From contig JAKONF010000186.1 of NCBI GenBank assembly GCA_022702085.1, positions 1 to 5,229 on the forward strand: a DNA stretch of 5,229 bases. Reading direction: 5' to 3'. This DNA comes from Rickettsiaceae bacterium. Lineage in GTDB: Bacteria; Pseudomonadota; Alphaproteobacteria; Rickettsiales; Rickettsiaceae. The position numbers were made by a program, and so were the translations under genes. The notes beneath the pieces are model-generated. The model did not search any database. It was given only the letters and a program-made list of their open reading frames with translations, and had not been told where the DNA came from. Shown here piece by piece: positions 1-5,229 of the stretch; position 1 is the first letter of the stretch, and each line of letters opens with the position of its first letter.

Positions 1-500
1 TGTACGAACTAACAAATGCAATACTTACTGATAATGGCTATCACCGCTATGAAATTTCTAACTACGCTAAAAAGGGTGATGAATGCAAACATAATCTAGT
101 TTACTGGCATTATGATGATTACCTAGGTGTGGGGCCTGGCGCACATTCAAGATTGTCTAACCATCAAGGTAACAAAGAAGCTTTAATGATGCAACATCTG
201 CCTGATAAGTGGCTAAGGCAAGTGGCTGAGCAAAATACAGGTTTGCAAAGCACTAATGTACTTAGCCACAAGGATATGGCTACAGAATTTTTGATGATGG
301 GTATGCGCCTCACAGAAGGTATAAACCTAATAAGATTCTCACAAATCATAAAAAATAAGTTAGGTGATTTTGTAGATTTTAGCATAATAGACAACTACGT
401 AAAACTTGGTCTTATTAAATATGATAGTGATTATTTGAGTTTTACTGATAAAGGACTTATGTTACATAGTTATCTAGTACCAAGAATGATTAAAGATTAA
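1..500 (+). CDS. hemW: HemW, radical SAM family heme chaperone (3' part only)
   Basis: The reading frame is open from base 3 (first full codon TAC) to the TAA at 498-500 and gives 165 residues of C-terminal sequence; the start and the radical SAM CxxxCxxC segment lie left of the window. Recognition rests on the family block YEISNYAKKGDECKHNL, then YWHYDDYLGVGPGAHSRL, which matches the conserved YEISNfAkpG-eC-HNl-YW and YlGiGpGAH signatures of HemW (formerly called oxygen-independent coproporphyrinogen oxidase-like or HemN-like). After it comes a HemW C-terminal domain with KDMATEFLMMGMRLTEGI and a winged-helix-like end (LIKYDSDYLSFTDKGLMLHSYLV). HemW proteins bind heme and an iron-sulfur cluster and are thought to deliver heme to respiratory proteins in the cytoplasm or at the inner membrane; they are usually not true CPO enzymes. 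The gene converges on the glycosyltransferase gene, and the two stop codons overlap. The first ATG in this frame (129) is internal, not the true start. Confidence 0.93.
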   Translation, partial: YELTNAILTDNGYHRYEISNYAKKGDECKHNLVYWHYDDYLGVGPGAHSRLSNHQGNKEALMMQHLPDKWLRQVAEQNTGLQSTNVLSHKDMATEFLMMGMRLTEGINLIRFSQIIKNKLGDFVDFSIIDNYVKLGLIKYDSDYLSFTDKGLMLHSYLVPRMIKD

Positions 501-1876
501 ACATTAATATTGGATCTTGTTTCACGTGAAACATGTTTATTACATATACCATGCTTGGTTTTATTCCAACTAAAAGGATTGAAAATTAATTGCCATATCG
601 CTAAGTAACAAGCTACTGTATGTAATAAAAAGTAAAATGGCCAACACACTAGCCCTAGCCAATCATAGAAGCTAAAATTCTTGAAACTCCTCTTCTCTTT
701 GTAGATGATGTACCAACCTACTCCATAACTATACGATAAAGCAAAAAAACTATTGATTAAGTATATAAAATTAACATATTGATTTTTGTTTATGATGATC
801 ATCAGTATTAGCCAAGGTAGGCAAAAAAAGCTATAAGTAGAGATACCAATAAATGTGTAAAAACAAAGAATTTGTTTTAAAGTTAATAGTGAATTCTTAT
901 CATGATTGTGAATAAAGACTAATAGAGTTTGTATAAAGCCTTTGATCCATCTAGCTCTTTGATATAACCAATTAGATAAGCCTACTGGCGCTTCTTCTTT
1001 GGTGTAAGAGTCCATAATGTGAATCTTGCAGCCATTATCGTAAATTCTAATCCCAAGATCAGCATCTTCAGTTACGTTATATGCATCCCAATATTTGAGG
1101 GCACTTAGTTCGGCTTTTTTAAAGTGATTGCTAGTTCCGCCTAAAGTTACAGGTACATCAATAATGCTAAGACCTTTGAGTAGATAGCCGAACCAAAGGT
1201 TATATTCAATATTAAATAATTTAGTTAATAAATTATAATCAGCATTATAAAAATTGAGTTTTGCTTGTGCACAAACATATTCTGCTGGCAGAGCTTCAAA
1301 AGCAGCTAATGCTTTTCTTAATTGCTGAGGATCAGGTTCATCTTCCGCGTCATATATTACCACGTATTGTCCATAAACATAATCCATAGCATAGTTCAAT
1401 GCTTTGGGTTTGGTTCTTGGTAAGCTATAAGGTATATTGATGATTTTAAAATAACTTGGTAGTAGATGTTTTTTTATTTCCGCATATGTGAGGTAATCAT
1501 CCTCTTCTATTATTAGTTTTACATCAAGTTTATCTTTAGGATAATCTATCCTTTTTATAGCTGCTAAAAGATCTGGTACCTTCTCGGCTTCTTTATATAA
1601 AGGAATAAGAATTGTATAAATTGGTAGAACATCTTCATCTAAATTATTTTTAAAACTTTTATCGCTTACTTGCGCTTTACTGAATAAATATAATCTTAAA
1701 ATATTTTGCGTTAAGTAGCATATATTATTTATTAAGTGAAATAACATATTGAATTGTAAAGTTATGCCAAAAATTATTGCAAAGCCTATTATGGCTTTCA
1801 AATAATCTATATCTTTAGCAGTTACTCTATTGGTTTTGAAATTTTCATTATAATTATGTACTTTATTTTGCTTCAC
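497..1876 (-). CDS. Membrane-bound family-2 glycosyltransferase (BcsA-like, COG1215 type)
   Basis: The 459-residue protein has one N-terminal membrane segment (about 26-48), a cytoplasmic GT-A domain (about 85-310) and several C-terminal membrane segments (about 335-362, 366-392, 405-430). GT2 catalytic features are visible: the nucleotide-sugar strand YTILIPLYKE (87-96), a D-x-x-D metal site in YDAEDEPDP (D176, D179), the TED base motif (269-271) and QRARW (306-310), the Q-x-x-R-W acceptor/product motif of processive synthases such as cellulose and hyaluronan synthases. The NPFSWNKTKHG block (433-443) closes the family core. It probably transfers sugars from a nucleotide donor onto an envelope glycan; the product cannot be named from sequence. 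No PilZ domain is present. Many relatives carry an extra N-terminal domain before the first membrane segment; here only about 25 residues precede it. The start is GTG: no in-frame ATG precedes the membrane segment, and the frame closes at 1901-1903. It lies 62 bases after the barrel gene and may be co-transcribed with it and ftsA. The last 16 residues contain a parS site. Confidence 0.88.
   Translation of the reverse strand: MKQNKVHNYNENFKTNRVTAKDIDYLKAIIGFAIIFGITLQFNMLFHLINNICYLTQNILRLYLFSKAQVSDKSFKNNLDEDVLPIYTILIPLYKEAEKVPDLLAAIKRIDYPKDKLDVKLIIEEDDYLTYAEIKKHLLPSYFKIINIPYSLPRTKPKALNYAMDYVYGQYVVIYDAEDEPDPQQLRKALAAFEALPAEYVCAQAKLNFYNADYNLLTKLFNIEYNLWFGYLLKGLSIIDVPVTLGGTSNHFKKAELSALKYWDAYNVTEDADLGIRIYDNGCKIHIMDSYTKEEAPVGLSNWLYQRARWIKGFIQTLLVFIHNHDKNSLLTLKQILCFYTFIGISTYSFFCLPWLILMIIINKNQYVNFIYLINSFFALSYSYGVGWYIIYKEKRSFKNFSFYDWLGLVCWPFYFLLHTVACYLAIWQLIFNPFSWNKTKHGICNKHVSRETRSNINV
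518..533. promoter_or_regulatory. parS: parS centromere-like ParB-binding site
   Basis: The sequence TGTTTCACGTGAAACA is a perfect 16-bp palindrome and matches the bacterial parS consensus (TGTTNCACGTGAAACA) at every position. ParB with CTP loads at such sites, spreads along the DNA and is moved by the ParA ATPase to segregate replicated origins; ParB also recruits SMC in many bacteria. The site starts 18 bases after the hemW stop and lies wholly inside the 3' end of the glycosyltransferase gene, where it is read as the last base of His448 plus Val-Ser-Arg-Glu-Thr (449-453). That tail lies beyond the conserved KTKHG end of the enzyme, so the site probably costs the protein little. A chance perfect match in 5 kb of AT-rich DNA is very unlikely. 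Placement near the replication origin is an inference from where parS sites usually lie. Confidence 0.9.
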
Positions 1877-1938
1877 TACTATTTGAATATTTTTGATTAG
1901 TTATATATTTTTAAGCAACAACATTATTAGTGAATTAT

Positions 1939-2967
1939 TCATACATCTAACCACATTGAAAACATTAATCCTGAAACTTTATAGTATTTGCCAATTCCCG
2001 AGATAGTGCTTTGATCAGTAAAATATCCTATTTGAGAAGTCAATTTATTTTGCCTGCATTTACCAAATTTGGTTTCTCTGGCCAACGATAACTGATTATA
2101 GATAGTTCTACTATGTATTTCTCCATAACTTTTGCGTAAGTAATACCTGGTAAAATTAGTAATCATTAATCCTAAAGGCATTTTGTATCCTTCGGATACC
2201 GAGTAATGACTGTATCTTTTGTCTATACAACTATGCCTCATACATCTTCCAAATCCTGCCCAGAATTCGATAAAAACTTCTCCTAAACGTCCTTTATAAG
2301 TTTTACCAGTTAATAAAGAGAATTCAGCGTAATTTTGCTCTTTACTACCGTCAATTTTCTCTGTAATAAATTTGGGTTGCATAGAAATTATATATTGATC
2401 ATTCTGAAATAATTTTAATTTCATAAAAATTTCTGCATCATTCGCATTACTTTCTGCTTTGGTATATTCTGATTTTAAGAACTGATTCTTGTTACTACTG
2501 CTTGCAATACCTAAACTCAAATTATCAACAATACCATATTCTATAGCAGCTTTGGCTCTTGATTTATCTTGATAAGATGCAAGTATTTTGAGTAATTCAA
2601 TCTTCTTTTTAATAATATTATTCACATTTTCAATTTTCATTTCAAATACAAATGATACTAACTGTAAATCTTGCTTTTTATCTTCAGAATTCGAGTAACG
2701 CCTAGCTTCTATAATTGAAAGCTCGTAATCTCTTTTAAGATACAGTTTTCTTTTTAGATCTACTAATTTGGTAATTGATTCATCAACTGAGCGATACATT
2801 TCAATTCTTTTTAATTGATCTTTTTCGGATTTATGATCAATTTGTGCATAAGAGAAGGTGATTTTATATTTTTGTGAGTTAGGAAGCCATGCTGATGCTG
2901 AAGCTCCAGTGCTGATGTGTAACAAAATACATGATAATAAAAATTTTAGATATTTTCTTTCAACCAT
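1939..2967 (-). CDS. Secreted, probable outer-membrane beta-barrel protein of unknown function
   Basis: I do not recognise a named family. The 342-residue product begins with a Sec signal peptide (basic start MVERKYLK, hydrophobic core to about residue 18, then STGASASA with cleavage after A24 or A26). The mature start AWLPNSQKYKITFSYAQ resembles the AWLP-type openings of proteobacterial barrel proteins. The second half (about 141-342) is rich in alternating polar/hydrophobic stretches typical of antiparallel outer-membrane strands, for example AAIEYGIVDNLSLGIA (140-155), QYIISMQPKFITE (191-203), GEVFIEFWAGFG (229-240) and KVSGLMFSMWLDV at the end. Between them lies a highly charged, Lys/Glu-rich, probably helical region (about 45-135). 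The ATG at 2965-2967 lies inside the end of ftsA (22-base overlap in another frame), which suggests translational coupling; only a weak upstream AGAAAAG could serve as a ribosome site. A related conserved hypothetical protein may occur in other Rickettsiales, but this was not tested. Confidence 0.75.
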   Translation of the reverse strand: MVERKYLKFLLSCILLHISTGASASAWLPNSQKYKITFSYAQIDHKSEKDQLKRIEMYRSVDESITKLVDLKRKLYLKRDYELSIIEARRYSNSEDKKQDLQLVSFVFEMKIENVNNIIKKKIELLKILASYQDKSRAKAAIEYGIVDNLSLGIASSSNKNQFLKSEYTKAESNANDAEIFMKLKLFQNDQYIISMQPKFITEKIDGSKEQNYAEFSLLTGKTYKGRLGEVFIEFWAGFGRCMRHSCIDKRYSHYSVSEGYKMPLGLMITNFTRYYLRKSYGEIHSRTIYNQLSLARETKFGKCRQNKLTSQIGYFTDQSTISGIGKYYKVSGLMFSMWLDV

Positions 2968-4187
2968 AAGCCAGCTTTTCTAAGCCAGCTAGTATCCTCG
3001 GTTGCAGCACTGATGTCAAAAGATTTTTTTTGTTTTTTTTGTACGTGATTTTTTACTACACCTATTACGGTAGAATAAGTTCCTGGATTATAATCTTCAA
3101 CAAATCCATTTAAAACGCTCGGCTTACCAATTCTAACTTGTTTTTCAAAAATCTTACTAGTAAGTTCTTTTATGCCTCTCATTATTGCGCAGCCGCCAGT
3201 AAGGACAATCTGACGAGCTATTAGGCTATCCAGAGAAGTTCTCTCAAATTCTGTTTTCAGCTCTTTGAGAATTTCTTCAGCCCTGGCATGCATTACTTCA
3301 TTAATTTTATTGGAAGAGATGATTACGTTATTATTGTAAAGATTTTCAGGCTCTAATTCATCGATGTTGATATTAATATTCTTTTCAAAATACAAATCAG
3401 TCACGCTACCATATAAAACTTTGAGTTTTTCAGCAGTTGGCAAGGAAACTGAAAAAACTTTAGCTATATCACTAGTTATATGATCACCACCAAAAGGTAC
3501 AAAGCCGCTATATATCAATTTTCCTGATAAAAAGATGCCAAGGCAAGTAGTTTTTGCACCCATGTCAATGATTATGGTGCCGATGTTTTTCTCGTCTTCA
3601 CTCAGGCAGGCAATACCAGAAGTATAAACCCCTAGATCAACATTCTCAAGCTCTATTTGAGCTTTATCAAAACAATTGGAGATGTTATTAATTGAAGCAG
3701 CAACAGCAGTAACTATATGTAGATGGCAGCTAAGTTCCTTACCAATTATACCTATAGGATTATCGACGCTACTATTATCATCAATTACATATTCTATCGG
3801 AAAATAATGTAAAATTTCATGATCTTTGCTTTTGCATTCACTAAGCATTTTTTCAAGTAATTTCTTTACATCTTGCTTGTTTATTTGGTTGCCATTGGTT
3901 TTTATCTTATGTTGAATGTAATAAGAAGCAGTACCTGCTCCTGAAATTGAGATATTCACTCCTTTTATGTTTTTACCACATTCTTTTTCAATAGCATAAA
4001 TTGCGCTGATAACGCTATTCTCAGCTGCTTTAAAATCCGTAATTGCTCCTGATTTAAAACCCTCAGAGTAATATAATTTCTGAGCAAGAATGCTCACTTC
4101 TCCTTTTTTATCTATATAAGCTGCAATTATTGCTAATTTGCTGCTACCCAAATCCAAGGCTATAAAATTGGCTAATTTGGCTTTCAC
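2946..4187 (-). CDS. ftsA: Cell division protein FtsA
   Basis: FtsA is an actin-like ATP-binding protein that tethers FtsZ to the inner membrane and helps recruit later division proteins. The 413-residue product has close to the usual length (about 420). Visible actin-fold motifs are phosphate-1 LDLGSSK (11-17), phosphate-2 IIIDMGAKTT (205-214) followed by VPFGGDHIT (230-238), and the adenosine motif IVLTGGCAIMRG (327-338). The FtsA-specific 1C domain falls at about residues 83-165. The C-terminus SWLRKAGLWLKENI (400-413) is the expected amphipathic membrane-targeting helix, joined by a variable linker with two K-rich A8 tracts. The start is GTG at 4185-4187: the upstream frame stays open to 4236-4238 but offers no ATG, GTG or TTG. 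There is no clear Shine-Dalgarno sequence. ftsQ is not upstream and ftsZ is not downstream, so the gene has left the classical dcw order, at least locally. It is the first gene of the probable minus-strand unit. Confidence 0.95.
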   Translation of the reverse strand: MKAKLANFIALDLGSSKLAIIAAYIDKKGEVSILAQKLYYSEGFKSGAITDFKAAENSVISAIYAIEKECGKNIKGVNISISGAGTASYYIQHKIKTNGNQINKQDVKKLLEKMLSECKSKDHEILHYFPIEYVIDDNSSVDNPIGIIGKELSCHLHIVTAVAASINNISNCFDKAQIELENVDLGVYTSGIACLSEDEKNIGTIIIDMGAKTTCLGIFLSGKLIYSGFVPFGGDHITSDIAKVFSVSLPTAEKLKVLYGSVTDLYFEKNININIDELEPENLYNNNVIISSNKINEVMHARAEEILKELKTEFERTSLDSLIARQIVLTGGCAIMRGIKELTSKIFEKQVRIGKPSVLNGFVEDYNPGTYSTVIGVVKNHVQKKQKKSFDISAATEDTSWLRKAGLWLKENI

Positions 4188-4227
4188 TTTAATTTTAAAA
4201 AATAAATATTTTCGGTATCTGATGTTA

Positions 4228-4256
4228 GATATAAATTAAATATATTTAATATTCAA
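4228..4256 (-). promoter_or_regulatory. Candidate sigma70-type promoter for ftsA
   Basis: Read on the minus strand, a -35-like TTGAAT (4251-4256) and a -10-like TATATC (4228-4233) are separated by exactly 17 bases. Each box matches four of six consensus positions. Transcription would begin about 30-35 bases before the ftsA GTG. The surrounding DNA is very AT-rich, so chance matches are common; this is the best-spaced pair seen upstream of ftsA, not a proven promoter. Confidence 0.3.
4235..4250. repeat. 16-bp perfect AT-only palindrome in the ftsA/pilin intergenic region
   Basis: ATTAAATATATTTAAT is its own reverse complement over 16 bases. It falls in the spacer between the candidate ftsA -35 and -10 boxes, a position suited to an operator, and it lies in a divergent intergenic region where one regulator could affect both directions. 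In DNA with this much A/T, about one such palindrome per few kilobases is expected by chance, so a function is only a possibility. Confidence 0.3.
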
Positions 4257-4391
4257 GTTGATTTGCTTGATATTGTGTTTTGTTGCAATATGAAATTATT
4301 TTAGTGTTAGAAATTTATAATAAACTAATAAAGTAATAAATTTTTAATACATTATTCTTTATGATGACATTACATGTTACGAGATATCTAA

Positions 4392-4964
4392 ATGAATTCA
4401 TTTTTACTCAATACATTCAGAATTTTAAAATTCTCAATTTTATCAATATCTATTCTATCCAACTACAAAGTTTTGGCTGACGAGCGTGCAGCAAGATTGC
4501 AAATAGATGCAAAAGTAGCGCCTTTTTGCTCTATCGAGGCCAATCCTTTGACTTTTCATAAATATACTTCAGTTTCTGTTACTTCATCTACTTCTATTAT
4601 AGTTAAGTGTACTAATGGTACAAATTATTCTATTGCACTCAGCAATGGAAGTAATAGTAGTAATAATGAAAATCGAAACATGCGTTTAAACTCAAATTTG
4701 TTGAACTATCAACTTTATAGAGAACCAGCTATGAAAATAGTATGGGGAGATAATTCAACCAATTCTCTTGTAGGGGTAGGAACAGGAGTTACCCAAATAT
4801 ACAAAGTTTATGGACTGGTTCCAGCCAATCAAATTGGGCAAGCTGGCATCTATAATGACTCATTACTTGTTAACATTAATATGCTTGATCCAAGAAACGA
4901 TTTTGGAAATCTTTCCAATTACCAAATGATGGTAAGAATGAATGTTTCTGTAGATAAACTATAA
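4392..4964 (+). CDS. SCPU (spore coat U) domain protein, Csu-type pilin subunit
   Basis: The 190-residue product has a Sec signal peptide (about 1-29, cleavage likely VLA|DE) followed by one SCPU domain of the archaic chaperone-usher (Csu) pilin type. Family marks are the short strand ARLQIDAKVAPFCSI (34-48), which in such pilins supplies the donor strand, the conserved cysteine pair C46 and C73 (VKCTNGTNYSIAL), then LNYQLYR (104-110), WGD (118-120), YGLVPANQ (140-147) and AGIYNDSLLVNI (151-162). Subunits of this kind are exported, held by a periplasmic chaperone and polymerised through an outer-membrane usher into surface fibres used for adhesion and biofilm. The domain normally ends near a V-T-L-T-Y strand; here about 28 residues follow, ending in a second strand-like segment YQMMVRMNVSV. 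The ATG has a weak GAG (4381-4383) eight bases upstream. A related pilin gene follows after 126 bases on the same strand. Which subunit it is (main shaft or minor) cannot be told here. Confidence 0.85.
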   Translation: MNSFLLNTFRILKFSILSISILSNYKVLADERAARLQIDAKVAPFCSIEANPLTFHKYTSVSVTSSTSIIVKCTNGTNYSIALSNGSNSSNNENRNMRLNSNLLNYQLYREPAMKIVWGDNSTNSLVGVGTGVTQIYKVYGLVPANQIGQAGIYNDSLLVNINMLDPRNDFGNLSNYQMMVRMNVSVDKL

Positions 4965-5031
4965 ATAATTGTTTTTATGTGACTATATTAATTAAAAGTT
5001 CTCTTCTATTAGTTAAGAAATTAATAAGAAA

Positions 5032-5060
5032 TTGATAAATTTTGCTTGAAATACTACCAT
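5032..5060 (+). promoter_or_regulatory. Candidate promoter before the second pilin gene
   Basis: A -35-like TTGATA (5032-5037, five of six consensus positions) and a -10-like TACCAT (5055-5060, four of six) are 17 bases apart. A transcript starting near 5067 would have a short leader holding the GGAG at 5076-5079. No terminator-like hairpin is visible between the two pilin genes, so read-through from the first pilin is also possible. Support is weak because the region is AT-rich. Confidence 0.28.
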
Positions 5061-5075
5061 AAATTTACAATAAAC

Positions 5076-5079
5076 GGAG
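5076..5079 (+). promoter_or_regulatory. GGAG ribosome binding site of the second pilin gene
   Basis: GGAG is the clearest Shine-Dalgarno-like sequence in the window. It is 11 bases before the ATG at 5091 but only 5 bases before an in-frame TTG at 5085, so either start is possible; the TTG start would add two residues (formyl-Met-Arg) before the ATG-encoded Met. Its presence sets this gene apart from the others here, which have weak or no such site, and would fit strong expression of a major subunit. Confidence 0.5.
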
Positions 5080-5090
5080 TTAAATTGAGA

Positions 5091-5229
5091 ATGACAAAAA
5101 GTAGTTTTAGTCGCTTACTTAATTCAAGTAAGATTTTGTTAATAAGTAGTTCTATATTATGCTCAAATGCTTTAGCAGGTCAATCTACTACAACTTTACC
5201 AGTAACAGCAACTGTTGTTGCTTCATGTA
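5091..5229 (+). CDS. Second SCPU/Csu-type pilin-like protein (5' part only, cut by window end)
   Basis: An ATG at 5091 opens a frame that stays open to the window edge and gives 46 residues. They begin with a typical Sec signal peptide (basic start MTKSSFSRLLNSSK, hydrophobic core ILLISSSIL, cleavage likely NALA|GQ after residue 29). The next residues, TTTLPVTATVVASC, match the start of mature Csu pilins, where an alternating strand (L-P-V-T-A-T-V-V) leads to the first conserved cysteine. The layout parallels the pilin gene upstream (signal peptide, short strand, Cys), so this is probably a paralogous SCPU subunit in the same operon. An in-frame TTG at 5085 is a possible alternative start, better spaced from GGAG. 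The rest of the domain is outside the window, so the family call rests on the N-terminus and the neighbour. Confidence 0.7.
   Translation, partial: MTKSSFSRLLNSSKILLISSSILCSNALAGQSTTTLPVTATVVASC

Noticed and set aside
164..394. Minus-strand 76-residue open frame opposite hemW
   Set aside because: It lies entirely antisense to a well-supported hemW frame and its protein has no recognisable domain; it is a shadow frame.
518..533. Reading the palindrome as a transcription terminator stem between the convergent genes
   Set aside because: The palindrome has no loop bases and no following U-run, and it matches parS exactly, so ParB binding explains it better.
1877..1938. Possible terminator or extra promoter between the barrel gene and the glycosyltransferase gene
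   Set aside because: The 62 bases are AT-rich with no stable hairpin and no well-spaced pair of promoter boxes that I could support.
2920..2967. Lipoprotein signal (LLSC) in the barrel-like protein
   Set aside because: Cys13 would leave an unusually short hydrophobic core, while a better signal peptidase I site (ASASA) lies at residues 22-26.
4316..4321. Exact TATAAT 70 bases before the first pilin ATG as its -10 box
   Set aside because: No TTGACA-like sequence lies 15-19 bases upstream and there is no extended -10; in such AT-rich DNA an isolated TATAAT is expected by chance.
4965..5090. Possible small gene or terminator between the two pilin genes
   Set aside because: No start with a ribosome site and open frame of useful length was seen, and no GC-rich stem followed by a T-run is present.

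Overview
This AT-rich window (short AT-rich intergenic DNA, strong A/T bias at third codon positions, weak Shine-Dalgarno sites, two GTG starts) carries proteins that look alphaproteobacterial. The style of HemW and FtsA and the reduced gene neighbourhood suggest Rickettsiales, an obligately host-associated or derived lineage. That assignment is an inference from sequence style, not a database result.

Layout: (1) bases 1-500, plus strand: the 3' end of hemW, a radical-SAM-family heme chaperone, with its start outside the window. (2) bases 497-1876, minus strand: a membrane-embedded family-2 glycosyltransferase, convergent with hemW and overlapping it so that the two TAA stops interlock. Its last codons contain a perfect 16-bp parS (ParB-binding) palindrome at 518-533. 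(3) bases 1939-2967, minus strand: a secreted, probably outer-membrane beta-barrel protein of no recognised function, with a long charged helical insert. (4) bases 2946-4187, minus strand: ftsA, the actin-like divisome membrane anchor, whose 3' end overlaps the start of gene 3 by 22 bases. (5) bases 4188-4391: an AT-rich divergent intergenic region with a candidate ftsA promoter. (6) bases 4392-4964 and 5091 to the window end, plus strand: two consecutive genes for secreted SCPU-domain (spore coat U / Csu-type) pilin-like proteins, the second cut by the window edge. These are probably the first genes of an archaic chaperone-usher pilus operon whose chaperone, usher and tip genes would lie to the right.

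How they relate: the three minus-strand genes could form one transcription unit driven from upstream of ftsA (division protein, envelope barrel protein, envelope glycan synthase), all acting at the cell envelope. The pilin genes are transcribed away from it and concern the cell surface. The parS site suggests that this part of the chromosome lies in the origin-proximal ParB-bound region. No tRNA, rRNA, CRISPR array, insertion sequence or convincing rho-independent terminator was seen.

The points most worth following up are the parS embedded in coding sequence, the pilus locus beside ftsA, and a double A8 tract in ftsA placed just before its membrane-targeting helix.
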